Positions 33,852 to 43,800 of a DNA stretch of 64,000 nt are shown here, piece after piece. Each line of letters starts with the position of its first letter. Positions within the stretch are counted from its first letter, which is position 1. This DNA comes from Flavivirga sp. 57AJ16 (GTDB lineage Bacteria > Bacteroidota > Bacteroidia > Flavobacteriales > Flavobacteriaceae): the NCBI RefSeq assembly GCF_028736925.1, contig NZ_JAQZAT010000008.1, positions 62,001-126,000 on the forward strand, in the 5' to 3' direction. A program made the translations under genes and the position numbers. Below the pieces are notes generated by a model. The model searched no databases. It was not told where the DNA came from and saw only the letters and a program-made list of their open reading frames with translations.

Positions 33852-35006
33852 TTATTCACTAATTACCTTAATTGATTTTTTTACTTCCTCAGCTATTCTT
33901 CGTGCCTCGTTTAAATCTTGATTTACAATGGTGACATGCCCCATTTTTCTAAACGGACGCGTTTGTTTTTTACCATAAATATGAGGCGTTACGCCATCCA
34001 TGTTCATTATGGTTTCAATGTTTTCATAAACAACATTACCAGTATAACCTTCAGCACCAACCAAATTTACCATAACACCACCCACTTTACTGTCGGTTCT
34101 TCCCAAAGGTAAATTTAAAATAGCTCTTAGGTGTTGTTCAAACTGTGAAGTATAACTGGCTTCAATAGTCTGGTGACCAGAGTTGTGTGGTCTTGGCGCC
34201 ACTTCGTTTATTAAAATATCATCGTTCTGGGTTTGAAACATTTCGACAGCCAACAACCCAACATGGTTAAAAGCTTTAGATGTTTTTAACGCTATTTCTG
34301 TAGCTTTTTTTGCAACCTCCTCTGGTATTCTAGCTGGACAAATAACATACTCTACTTGATTTGCTTCTGGGTGAAATTCCATTTCAACAACTGGGAAGTT
34401 TTTTGTTGACCCCGAAGCATTCCTAACCACAATAACTGCTAATTCATTTTTAAAGGGCACTAATGTTTCAGCAATACACTCTACGTTTGGTAAGCCTTCT
34501 AAATCTTGAAGTGTTTTTACAATCTTCACCCCGGTACCATCATATCCAAATTGAGCACATTTCCAAACAAAAGGCAATGTTAAACCACCATGATTTACAG
34601 CTTCTTTAATTTCAGAAGTATAAGCAAAACGAGAAAAAGGAGCTGTTGGTAAATCATTATCGACATAAAACAATTTTTGGGTTGCTTTGTTTTGAATAGT
34701 ACGTAATGTTTTAGATGCAGGGTATACTTTTATACCTTCTTTTTCGAGTGCTTCTAAAGCATCTACATTGACGTTTTCAATTTCAATGGTCAATACATCA
34801 ACTTGTTTTCCAAAGTTATAAACAACATCATAATCCATTAAATCGCCCAGATGAAACTCATTGCTCGCAATTTTACAAGGTGCTTCATTACTGGCATCCA
34901 AAATACAGGTATAAACATCAAATTTTCTAGTATCATTAAGTAACATTTTGCCTAATTGACCACCGCCAAGAATACCAAGTTTAAAATTCGAAGAAAAGTA
35001 GTTCAT
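33852..35006 (-). CDS. purK: N5-carboxyaminoimidazole ribonucleotide synthase
   Basis: A 384-residue ATP-grasp enzyme that makes N5-CAIR from AIR, bicarbonate and ATP, substrate for PurE. N-terminal LGILGGGQLGKMLL (Rossmann-like), WKCAQFGYDGTGVKIV in the ATP-grasp domain, and INEVAPRPHNSGHQTIEAS with metal ligands. Operon with purE downstream. Start ATG 35006, about 135 bp from the divergent hpt-adk gene. Confidence 0.96.
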   Translation of the reverse strand: MNYFSSNFKLGILGGGQLGKMLLNDTRKFDVYTCILDASNEAPCKIASNEFHLGDLMDYDVVYNFGKQVDVLTIEIENVNVDALEALEKEGIKVYPASKTLRTIQNKATQKLFYVDNDLPTAPFSRFAYTSEIKEAVNHGGLTLPFVWKCAQFGYDGTGVKIVKTLQDLEGLPNVECIAETLVPFKNELAVIVVRNASGSTKNFPVVEMEFHPEANQVEYVICPARIPEEVAKKATEIALKTSKAFNHVGLLAVEMFQTQNDDILINEVAPRPHNSGHQTIEASYTSQFEQHLRAILNLPLGRTDSKVGGVMVNLVGAEGYTGNVVYENIETIMNMDGVTPHIYGKKQTRPFRKMGHVTIVNQDLNEARRIAEEVKKSIKVISE

Positions 35007-35141
35007 TGATTTCTTTTTTACTGGAACTGAATAAGAATACGCAAAAATACACTTAAATATTAATTAGCGCCTAAATCATAATTCAAAAAATCGTTATTTG
35101 TAATCTAATGATTATCTTTGCTCCTTCAAAAATTGATAACC

Positions 35142-36251
35142 GTGATAAAGCTGTATGATAAACATTTTAAGCCATTTATTTCTGCTAAGGAAATTGATGA
35201 TGCCATAGAACGGTTGGTGATAGAGATTTCTGAAGACGTGGGAGATGAAATCCCTGTGTTTGTTGGGATTTTAAATGGATCGTTTATGGTGGTAAGCGAT
35301 TTTGTGAAGAAGTACCCTAAACCATGTGAAGTTACGTTTATAAAATTAGCATCTTATGAAGGGGTCAAGTCAACCGAAGATATTCAAAGACTTATTGGGT
35401 TAACTCAAGATTTAACAGGTCGTACCGTTATTATTTTGGAGGATATTATAGATACGGGAAACACCTTGGCGGAGGTTCATAGGATTTTTGAAAATGAAAA
35501 GGTGAAGTTGCTAAAAATAGCAACGTTATTTTACAAACCAGAGGCATACAAAAAAGATTTTAAACTACATTATGTTGGTATTGAGATTCCTAATAAATTT
35601 ATAGTCGGGTTTGGTTTGGACTATAATGGATTGGGAAGGGATTTACCAGAAATATATCAAATAAAAGAGACACAACACATGACAAACTTAGTGCTATTTG
35701 GCCCTCCTGGTGCTGGAAAAGGAACACAAGCAGATTTTTTAAAAGAGAAATACCATTTGGTACACATTTCTACAGGCGATGTTTTTAGGTACAATATAAA
35801 AAACGAAACGGCTTTAGGCATGTTAGCTAAATCTTATATGGATAAAGGGGAATTGGTTCCAGATCAAGTTACTATTGACATGCTAAATGCTGAGGTGGAA
35901 AAAAATGCGGATGCTAATGGTTTTATTTTTGATGGCTTTCCGCGTACTAATGCGCAAGCAGATGCTTTAGATAAGTTAATGGATAGCAAAGATTCCCAAA
36001 TAAACGCTATGATTGCTTTAGAGGTTGATGATGAAATTTTGGTAGAGCGTTTACTGTCACGTGGTAAGACTAGTGGAAGGGCTGATGATGCTGATGAATC
36101 TATTATAAGAAATAGAATAGCAGAGTATTATAACAAAACGGCCATTTTAAAGGATTTTTATTCGGCACAAAACAAATATTTTGGCGTTGATGGTGTTGGT
36201 AGTATTGAAGATATTACGGTGCGTTTAAGTACTGTTATCGATAAATTATAA
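35142..36251 (+). CDS. adk: Hypoxanthine phosphoribosyltransferase fused to adenylate kinase
   Basis: About 369 residues from GTG 35142; the upstream TTG start (35118) adds a non-family MLLQKLIT tail. Residues about 1-178 are HPRT with the PRPP loop VIILEDIIDTGNTLAEV and the IPNKFIVGFGLDYNGLGRDLPEIY end. Residues about 180-369 are adenylate kinase: LFGPPGAGKGTQADFL P-loop, ISTGDVFRYNIK, FDGFPRTNAQADAL and RADDADESIIRNRIAEYY. It is a short-type Adk without a Cys zinc lid. One polypeptide links purine salvage to ATP/ADP/AMP balance; it lies divergent from purK and purE, so a purine locus. Confidence 0.93.
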   Translation: MIKLYDKHFKPFISAKEIDDAIERLVIEISEDVGDEIPVFVGILNGSFMVVSDFVKKYPKPCEVTFIKLASYEGVKSTEDIQRLIGLTQDLTGRTVIILEDIIDTGNTLAEVHRIFENEKVKLLKIATLFYKPEAYKKDFKLHYVGIEIPNKFIVGFGLDYNGLGRDLPEIYQIKETQHMTNLVLFGPPGAGKGTQADFLKEKYHLVHISTGDVFRYNIKNETALGMLAKSYMDKGELVPDQVTIDMLNAEVEKNADANGFIFDGFPRTNAQADALDKLMDSKDSQINAMIALEVDDEILVERLLSRGKTSGRADDADESIIRNRIAEYYNKTAILKDFYSAQNKYFGVDGVGSIEDITVRLSTVIDKL

Positions 36252-36614
36252 ATTCCTGCGCAGGCAGGAATCCATTTAATAAAGAATTTTTTGAAATCAA
36301 CTTTCTCAAGAAAGAGAGATAAAGATGTATTTCAACGAGTTAAGGAAAGTCTTTGCTGGTTTCATACTTAACTCCTGCCTTGTCGGTAGGCAGTTGGCCA
36401 CAAGGTTTTGACTTTTTGGATCAAAAATCGAAATTCTGTATTTAGATTCTCATGAAAATGAGAATGACCATTTTACTGGAAACCCAGAGGTTACACTGAG
36501 CCTCAAGGAATTCTTTTCAATTAAAAGCTGTACTATTCTATATGAATTGATATGATTTTTTGACAAAGAACTCCATTTAAAAAGATTCCCGTTTTCACGG
36601 GAATAACAGAAATT
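36252..36614. repeat. Intergenic stretch with REP-like hairpins
   Basis: No gene. Short hairpins include ATTCCTGC/GCAGGAAT (about 36252), CTCAT/ATGAG (about 36451) and ATTCCCGT/ACGGGAAT (about 36588) just before obg. They belong to the dispersed families seen elsewhere in the window. Confidence 0.55.
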
Positions 36615-37613
36615 ATGACTGAAGGAAATTTTGTTGATTATGTGAAAATGTATGTCGCTTCTGGTAACGGAGGCAAAGGTTCTGTGCATTTACACCGCGA
36701 AAAGTATATTACAAAAGGGGGACCGGATGGCGGTGATGGTGGACGTGGCGGCCATGTGATTCTTCGAGGCAATTCTAATCTTTGGACGCTCTTACATTTA
36801 AAATTCAAAAAACATATTCGTGCTGGTCATGGTGGTCATGGTAGTAAGAGTAGGAGTTCTGGGGCAGATGGAGAGGATGTCTATTTGGATGTTCCATTAG
36901 GAACGGTTGTTCGGGATACTGAAACCGATGCCATTCTTTTAGAAATCACTGAAGATGGGGAAGAAAAAATTATTGCAGAAGGTGGAAAAGGCGGACTAGG
37001 CAATTGGCATTTTAAGTCGTCGACCAATCAAACACCAAGATATGCACAGCCTGGACTTCCTTTGGAGGAGAAGTATGTGACATTGGAATTAAAAGTACTT
37101 GCAGATGTTGGCTTGGTAGGGTTCCCTAATGCAGGGAAATCTACGTTGTTATCTGTGGTTACTTCTGCGAAGCCAAAAATTGCCGATTATGAGTTTACTA
37201 CGCTCAAGCCTAATTTAGGGATCGTAGAATATCGTGATTTTCAAACTTTCGTGATGGCCGATATTCCTGGAATTATAGAAGGTGCCGCTGAAGGAAAAGG
37301 GTTAGGTCATTATTTTTTGCGTCACATAGAGCGTAATTCCATTCTGTTATTTTTAATTCCTGCGGATGCGGATGATATTAGAAAACAATATGATGTTTTA
37401 TTAGATGAACTTCGTCGTTATAATCCAGAAATGCTTGATAAAGAACGGATCATAGCCATATCAAAAAGTGATATGCTCGATACTGAATTGAAGGCTGAGC
37501 TAAAAAAAGAATTGGATAACGAACTTCCTATTCCATACTTATTCATCTCATCTGTAGCACAGCAAGGTATTACCGAGTTAAAGGATCTTTTGTGGAAAAT
37601 GTTGAATGCGTAA
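36615..37613 (+). CDS. obgE: GTPase Obg (ribosome assembly)
   Basis: A 332-residue essential GTPase helping large-subunit maturation. The Obg glycine-rich domain spans residues 1-158 ([62 protein letters not shown]), then the G domain with P-loop [12 protein letters not shown] (about 166), [25 protein letters not shown], and SKSDM (NKxD-like, here SKSD). The short C-terminal extension of many Obg proteins is missing, as usual in Bacteroidota. Confidence 0.96.
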   Translation: MTEGNFVDYVKMYVASGNGGKGSVHLHREKYITKGGPDGGDGGRGGHVILRGNSNLWTLLHLKFKKHIRAGHGGHGSKSRSSGADGEDVYLDVPLGTVVRDTETDAILLEITEDGEEKIIAEGGKGGLGNWHFKSSTNQTPRYAQPGLPLEEKYVTLELKVLADVGLVGFPNAGKSTLLSVVTSAKPKIADYEFTTLKPNLGIVEYRDFQTFVMADIPGIIEGAAEGKGLGHYFLRHIERNSILLFLIPADADDIRKQYDVLLDELRRYNPEMLDKERIIAISKSDMLDTELKAELKKELDNELPIPYLFISSVAQQGITELKDLLWKMLNA

Positions 37614-37644
37614 TATATAGATATTCATTTGACCTTATAAAATG

Positions 37645-37679
37645 TAGTTTTTTACTAGGGTCTTTCTAGTAAAATCTAC
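37645..37679. terminator. Hairpin downstream of obg
   Basis: TTTTACTAG (37650-37658) and CTAGTAAAA (37666-37674) form a perfect 9-bp stem; flanking GTAG and CTAC extend it imperfectly. No T-run after it, so a terminator is only possible. Confidence 0.4.
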
Positions 37680-37815
37680 CAAGCTTTGAAAATAATTTGA
37701 TTCCTGATATGAAACGATTTCTATAGATTTATATCTGTGGAATAATTTTTGATTAACTTAGTGAAACTTCAATTTTATAAATTGATTAGTTGAATTTATT
37801 TTAAAATTACTAGCT

Positions 37816-38337
37816 ATGAGATCTTTAAAAATTATTTTATTTGCTTTGTTGGTTATAGGATGTGCACCCATTCGTGTTAGTTACGATTACGATAAGACCG
37901 TTCAATTTGATCATTATAAAACCTATAATTATTATAGTGATATAAATACGGGATTGAGCGAATTGGATACAAAACGATTGTTAAATGCCATAGATACAAA
38001 AATGACAACAAAAGGGTTTAGCTTGTCTGATACTCCAGATTTTTTTATTGATATTAAAAGTAGTGAATACCGCGAAGCACAGCGCAGTTCGGTTGGAGTT
38101 GGCATGGGCGGCGGCGGACGCCATGTTGGCGGAGGCATTTCAATAGGGATTCCTGTTGGGCAGACCCATGTTAACCGACAGATAATAATCGATTTTGTAG
38201 ATGAAAATAAAAAGCAATTATTTTGGCAGGCTGTAAGCGAATCGAATTATAACCCTAACGCTATACCGGGCGAACGTGAGGAACGTTTAAATGCTATAGT
38301 AGAGAAAGTACTTATGGAATATCCTCCTAAACAATAA
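37816..38337 (+). CDS. DUF4136-family lipoprotein
   Basis: A 173-residue protein. Signal with lipobox VIGC (Cys16). Then PIRVSYDYDKTVQFDHYKTYNY, typical of DUF4136 lipoproteins, the TKGFSLSDTPDFFIDIKS segment, a glycine loop GMGGGGRHVGGG, and FWQAVSESNYNPNAIPGEREERLNAIVEKVLMEYPP at the end. The function of the family is unknown; it is an envelope protein. Convergent with the M64 gene, 3 bp apart. Confidence 0.8.
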   Translation: MRSLKIILFALLVIGCAPIRVSYDYDKTVQFDHYKTYNYYSDINTGLSELDTKRLLNAIDTKMTTKGFSLSDTPDFFIDIKSSEYREAQRSSVGVGMGGGGRHVGGGISIGIPVGQTHVNRQIIIDFVDENKKQLFWQAVSESNYNPNAIPGEREERLNAIVEKVLMEYPPKQ

Positions 38338-38340
38338 GAG

Positions 38341-39762
38341 TTATAGCTTTACTAATTTTTTACTTGCCACTAATACTTTATTTGCGTAGAAATTAACGAT
38401 ATAAATACCTTCGCTTAAGTTACTAATATCTACCTGCTGTGTTATGTAGTTAGAGATAGGTACAGTCTTTACTCTTTTACCATCTAAACTAATAATATCA
38501 ACTTTTAAACGGGCATCTCTTTCGCTTTCAATTTTAAAGTTAGCTATGGTGTTTGCTGGGTTTGGATACATGATAAGCTTCAAGTTATTGATGTCACTTT
38601 CAATAGCCTTAACCCCTAAAGAAGAGTTGTCTATAGTCCAGGTGACCATGTATACATGGATGGTTTCATGATTATCGACCTTTAGAAGTGTTGTATTATC
38701 TGTAACGACTACCGTTAGATTATTTATGCCTGTATTTAAATCGGTTTCTAAAATATTGACATCGTCAACATTTGTGGCAAAATTTACAGCGTTAAGTGTC
38801 CATGAGCTTTCTAGGCTATTAGGAATGGGCTTAATGAGGTTTAAGTGAAAATCGATAGGAAAACTTGGGTTTGACACCGTATTTGAAACGGGCGTGTAAG
38901 ACTCAATAGGAGACACCAAACTGTGTATCTTTTCTATGATTCCTTCTTTGCAAACTGAGCAAAAAGGTTGGTCTAATTTTTCCATCTTGCATTTATCTCC
39001 ATCTTGGGGTTTATACCAAGTAGCAGAAACCCCGGTCGCTCCGTATGGATAAATACTAATGCCATTTTCATTGATCCAATTTTTCCATTTGACTAAATTT
39101 GGGTCGGTTTCTTGGGTCATATTAATAGCTTCACTATAGTAAACAGCATCGGATAAAAAATATTCATCTTTTAAATTGAATAAGGAATGTCCTAATTCGT
39201 GTATAGCAATCTCATTTGATGAAATTGAAGCCATAGGGAACTCACCTCCAATGCCTCCATAAATATTAGTATTAACTAAAATTAAAGCTTGGTCGTATGT
39301 AGGGAAATTATCGGCTAAAACGGAACGTATTTTTGCCTCTGCAGGGGCTGCATCAGTATAATCTATTCCATAAAATAAGTACCTATGATAATTAAATGCA
39401 TCAAAAGTAGCATTGAAATAGGTGTCTTTTGTTTCCACTGGGGTTTTGGGCTCTGTAACATCTGTAGCTGTTCCTGGATGGTCTGCACCACTTTCATTAG
39501 ATGGTACTTTTATAATATGTACGTTAAAATAATCTGAATATTCAGCAAATGGAGATTGGGAAAACATATCATTAACTAAACTTTCAGCATCTGTTTTAAA
39601 TTTTGTTAATTCACTAGCTTGGTACCCTTCACTTAAGATAACTAAATTTATTCTTTTGTCAATATCTCCAGGGTTATCCTTAATAATTTCCACATCAAAA
39701 ATTTGAGCCGAAATAAAAAGAGTACTAAAAAAATATAGTATGCAAAATAAAAAATACCTCAT
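38341..39762 (-). CDS. M64-family metallopeptidase with T9SS sorting domain
   Basis: A 473-residue protein with a signal peptide (LYFFSTLFISAQ). Catalytic domain of the IgA-peptidase M64 type: INLVILSEGYQ..E early, the zinc motif HELGHSLFNLKDEY (about 191-204). Residues about 395-473 are a type A T9SS C-terminal sorting domain (LIMYPNPANTIANFKI ... LSEGIYIVNFYANKVLVASKKLVKL). It will be exported across the outer membrane and anchored or released. The Cys-rich CKMEKLDQPFCSVCKEG in the middle could form disulphides. A small lipoprotein gene lies 2 bp upstream. Confidence 0.9.
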   Translation of the reverse strand: MRYFLFCILYFFSTLFISAQIFDVEIIKDNPGDIDKRINLVILSEGYQASELTKFKTDAESLVNDMFSQSPFAEYSDYFNVHIIKVPSNESGADHPGTATDVTEPKTPVETKDTYFNATFDAFNYHRYLFYGIDYTDAAPAEAKIRSVLADNFPTYDQALILVNTNIYGGIGGEFPMASISSNEIAIHELGHSLFNLKDEYFLSDAVYYSEAINMTQETDPNLVKWKNWINENGISIYPYGATGVSATWYKPQDGDKCKMEKLDQPFCSVCKEGIIEKIHSLVSPIESYTPVSNTVSNPSFPIDFHLNLIKPIPNSLESSWTLNAVNFATNVDDVNILETDLNTGINNLTVVVTDNTTLLKVDNHETIHVYMVTWTIDNSSLGVKAIESDINNLKLIMYPNPANTIANFKIESERDARLKVDIISLDGKRVKTVPISNYITQQVDISNLSEGIYIVNFYANKVLVASKKLVKL

Positions 39763-39764
39763 GG

Positions 39765-40271
39765 TTAGTTAAGTTGGGTTTTAATTAGAGGGATTATTTT
39801 GTTTTTGGAATCACTAATATCGTGTATGCTAATATACTCTGTATTGGGGTTTAGTTGTAACCGCAAAGAAAATCGTGAGCTATCCAAATCAATCTTTTTC
39901 ATTTGAAACGATTTGGATGCATCTACGAACTCAAAAGTTTTAGTAAATGGGTTTTTTATAACTGTACTTTGTAAGATGTTTGACTTTTTATCAAGTTGAT
40001 AACACATTAAATCACCAGTAACTGGGTCTTGTTTAGAGTTTTCGTTATGGTTTTTAAGTTTTCCTTCGGTTACTTTTTTATCTATAAAACGAATAGCCTT
40101 ATTACCATCCGGTATTTTTTTAATGGTATAGTTTAGAAAGATGATCTTAGGCGTTTTTTCAATTTTGTCTGTATTTGTAGATAGGCCCTGTTTAGAAACA
40201 CAGCCTAAAAGCATTATAAAGAATAAAAATGCAATAGTAGTTTTGGGGTTGTTTAATTTTTGCTTTTCCAA
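39765..40271 (-). CDS. Lipoprotein upstream of the M64 peptidase, hypothetical
   Basis: I suggest TTG 40271 as start because it gives MEKQKLNNPKTTIAFLFFIMLLGC, a proper lipoprotein signal. ATG 40337 would add 22 hydrophobic residues before it. The mature part of about 145 residues is rich in Lys and beta strands (IIFLNYTIKKIPDGNKAIRFIDKKVTEG, KSFQMKKIDLDSSRFSLRL). No family recognised. It ends 2 bp before the peptidase ATG, so the pair is co-transcribed and the lipoprotein may partner or inhibit the peptidase. Confidence 0.6.
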   Translation of the reverse strand: MEKQKLNNPKTTIAFLFFIMLLGCVSKQGLSTNTDKIEKTPKIIFLNYTIKKIPDGNKAIRFIDKKVTEGKLKNHNENSKQDPVTGDLMCYQLDKKSNILQSTVIKNPFTKTFEFVDASKSFQMKKIDLDSSRFSLRLQLNPNTEYISIHDISDSKNKIIPLIKTQLN

Positions 40272-40354
40272 AGGTTCAAACAAATAATAAAATTTGAGTA
40301 AAGTTAAGAAAATAAAGAGACTGTATAATAGTATCATTCTTAATGCAATAAAGA

Positions 40355-40372
40355 ATCTCTCTTAAGAGAGAT
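40355..40372. repeat. 18-bp perfect palindrome
   Basis: ATCTCTCTT followed by its exact reverse complement, in the gap after the DoxX-like gene, followed by a CTACGCTTTGAATGACA repeat fragment. Part of the REP-like repeats. Confidence 0.5.
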
Positions 40373-40446
40373 AGTGTACAATAACATAATATTCTTCACT
40401 ACGCTTTGAATGACACTTTTATACAGCCTCTATTATAAAAATATTA

Positions 40447-40818
40447 TCAACTTAGTAAATCTTTATACTTGTCTTTATAGCCATAAAGCACAATAATATT
40501 TAAAACTAGTAATATTAATGCACCTGCGATGCTTCCTGGTTCTAAAGTAGCATGAAACAATACAGCATTTACAGATATGCTCATCAATATCAAGGCCAGT
40601 AACGCTCCAAATTTGTTAAAGATAAATGTTAATCCTGCAACAATTTCTACAATAGCTATTAATGTAATTAAATTCACAGAAGCTAATGCTCCGAAATAGG
40701 CTCCCGCCTCGGCAGACATCTCTCCCATATCCATAAAATGAAAGAACTTGTTAAGTCCAAAAAACAAAACGAAAAGCCCGAGAAGTATTCTCACGACCAT
40801 AAAAACTTTTGAATTCAT
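40447..40818 (-). CDS. DoxX-like membrane protein
   Basis: A 123-residue protein with four membrane helices, in the DoxX/DoxD-like superfamily: ILLGLFVLFFGLNKFFHFM (first helix with the GxNKFxHF motif), FGALASVNLITLIAIVEIVAGLTFIFNKFGALLALILM, and a final helix. Relatives take part in thiol or quinone redox chemistry, but this subgroup is uncharacterised. Single gene. Confidence 0.75.
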   Translation of the reverse strand: MNSKVFMVVRILLGLFVLFFGLNKFFHFMDMGEMSAEAGAYFGALASVNLITLIAIVEIVAGLTFIFNKFGALLALILMSISVNAVLFHATLEPGSIAGALILLVLNIIVLYGYKDKYKDLLS

Positions 40819-40898
40819 AATGATGTATATTTATTAGTTATTAGACAGAAAGATAGCAAATTAAAAATTAACTTGCTATCAATTTTGTCAAAACGGTT

Positions 40899-43800
40899 TT
40901 ACTTAACCAATAAACGAATACCTTCACTATGGCTGCTAAACTCTGGTGCATACATGCTTTGTATGGTTGTTATGCCGTTGCTCATATTACCTGCATTGTT
41001 AACTCTTAAATCGTATTCAAAAACATAAATTCCTTTTGGTAAAAAGTCAAAAAAGAAATTAGTCGAAGCATCTTTTGTACTTTCGTAATATCCCAAATCA
41101 TCTTGCCATTTGTATTGCGAGAATACATTAACAGGTTCTAATCCCGCAGCCCTCATGTCTTTCATATGAATAAATTCCATGTTTCGATCACTTCGTAATT
41201 CTATACGAACTCTTACCAGGTCTCCAACTTTTAAAGGGGTGTTTTTTGTGATTTCAGAAATGGTTTCACCGGTATCTGTATTTTGTTTTAGGAATAATTT
41301 TTTCTTTAATTTTAGGGGGGTCTCTGCCAATGTTATCTTATCTAAATCTTCAAAGTATTGCCAATATAAACTTCCCCAGGCAATGCCTTTTCCTTTTTTG
41401 GTAAGTTTTACTTCGGCCATTTCAGGTTTGATTTCAGAAGCACTCCAAGATGTTTTATAATAACCCGTGCCAGCTTCTACTTTTACGTTTTCTAATTTTG
41501 AAGGCGCTATGTTCTGTCCGCCTAAAACAACATCGACCATTTCGGTAACCGATAACCAATCGCTTCCTTGAAGTAACAAGGCATATACGGCATCGGTAGT
41601 TGCTTTGGTGGTTTTCCAACTATTGGTCTGTTTGTTTTTAAGTAACCATATTTTTAAGTTATCTATAATTTCAAGATGCTTCAAGGAGTCTTTACTGGGC
41701 GAAGTCGATGGGCTTTGAAAGGCATGACCAGCCTCTGAAAAAGCCTCAATTAAAAGGGCTTGTGTTTCTATAGGTGCTTGATACCAATGCCAGGAGTTGG
41801 TGTTTTCTTTCCAATACATACCTAATTCATCAGAGGTTATGCTCGTTTCTTTCAACGATTTTAGAATCTTATGGGCGGTTTTGGAATCATTGTTTCTATA
41901 AGATACCAAAGCCATTAACCCTTTTGCATATAAAGGTCGACTTAACCAGTACTTTTGAATTTGAGTTTGGTAGTACTGCATGATTTTATCAACTTCTTTA
42001 GATTTTTTAATGTCTGGATAGAAGCTTCTCATATATAAATAATGTAATTGTGTGTAGCTTAAATGGTCTTTGTTTAAATCTATTTTAGCATTATATTTTC
42101 TAATGTCTTGGTATTCTTTTACGAATTGTGCATCGAGATATTTGACGGCTTTTGAGATCATTTGATTATGAGATTCTTCGGCTGTGCTCAGGGTGACACC
42201 TAATTTATTTAAGTGACCAAAACCAGTAATAATATGTTGCGTGATGTATCTGTTTTCACGTCCACCATCAAACCATGCCCAGGCGCCAGAACTCATTTGA
42301 TTATTTTCTAATTTTCTGAGAGCAGATTGCAATTCATTATTCATCTTGTTTAGATCAAAAAGGAGCGCCATACGTTTTTTCTGTTCTGCTTCACTTTGCG
42401 CATCTCGTAGCCAAGGTGTTTCTTGAATGAGAATGGACTTTAATGTTTCATTTTTTTCTAGGTTAGAGATAAGGACGTCTTGAGATTTCCATTGATTAAA
42501 AACGTCTTGAATTCGAGGATTGGAATTCGCAATATGACTCGCCAAAGCATTGGCATAATAACGACTGAAAGTTTGTTCGTTACAAGCGTAGGGATACTCC
42601 ATTAAATAGGGGAGTGCCTGCACCGCATACCATGCAGGATTGGAAGTTATTTCCAAAGTCAGCTTATGGTTTTTAAGTGTTGTAGGGGAACCTGCACTGA
42701 GCGCAGTCGAAGTGTTCTTTAGTTTATCTAACGTAAATGTTTTTGTTTGATTACTACGAACCCACATGGGAAGTGTTTCGGTGACCAGCATTCTATTGGA
42801 TAGTACGGGCAAGGCGTTTTGCTCACCATCACTAAAATCTTCCGATTTGGCAATAATTTTATATTGAACCGCTTGCACATTGTCTGGGATCGACAAATAC
42901 CATGATACTTGTGTATTGCCTTTGGCATTAACGGTGAAGGCCCTTTCTGGCTTCGCCATCTCTCCCAAAGGGAGAGAAGAATTATCGGAGCTCTTAATTA
43001 ATTTTGTCGAGATATCTTCTCCAGAAATAGGATCTGTTAATATTAATTTTGCTTGCCCCGATAATTGCTTTTCGGTAAGGTTTACAATTTTAGTGCTAAT
43101 CGTAATACGGTCGCCTTCCCTTAGGAAACGTGGTGCGTTTGGTACCACCATTAATTCTTTTTGAGTAACTGCTGTTAAGGTTTTAGTTGTACTTTCTAAG
43201 GTTTGTGTGTGTGCCAATAACTGCAATCTCCATTGGGTTAAAGCTTCTGGAGTTGTGAAACTGAAACTAACATTCCCTTCTGGATCTGTTTTTAATTGCG
43301 GAAAGAAAAAGGCAGTTTCCTGAAGGTTTTTACGGATTTTGATATTCTCTAAGTTTGGTTTTTCGTTTGGGTTAATATTTTCTTCGCTATTTGCTGTAGT
43401 ACTGCTGCCCGTTATTTCTTTTTTTTCCATTGTTCCATACCCAACTGTAACAATTTCATCCAGATTAGCACCATCACTTTCATTCATTAAAGCCACTGAT
43501 TCTTCTACTTCGATTTCGTTTGGAACCATAGATGCACTGGCTGCACGACTAAAGCTATTGACTCCTCTAGTTCTAAATGAGTTATTGTTTCCAAAATAAA
43601 ACCCAAACCAATTCAATTGGTCATAATATTGGGGTGTGTCATTTATTCGAGCATGTTGTTTATTATAAACTCTAAAATAACCTGTGCCAAAACTCTGATG
43701 GGCATTGCTTGGATTATGGGAGTAGTAAATAGGTCTGTTAATTAGATTAGAAGGCCATGTATGTGACTTAAATTGATCTAATGAAGCATCATACATGCTT

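Noticed and set aside
36450-36689. 79-residue minus-strand frame over the start of obg
   Set aside because: Antisense to obg and repeats; no support.
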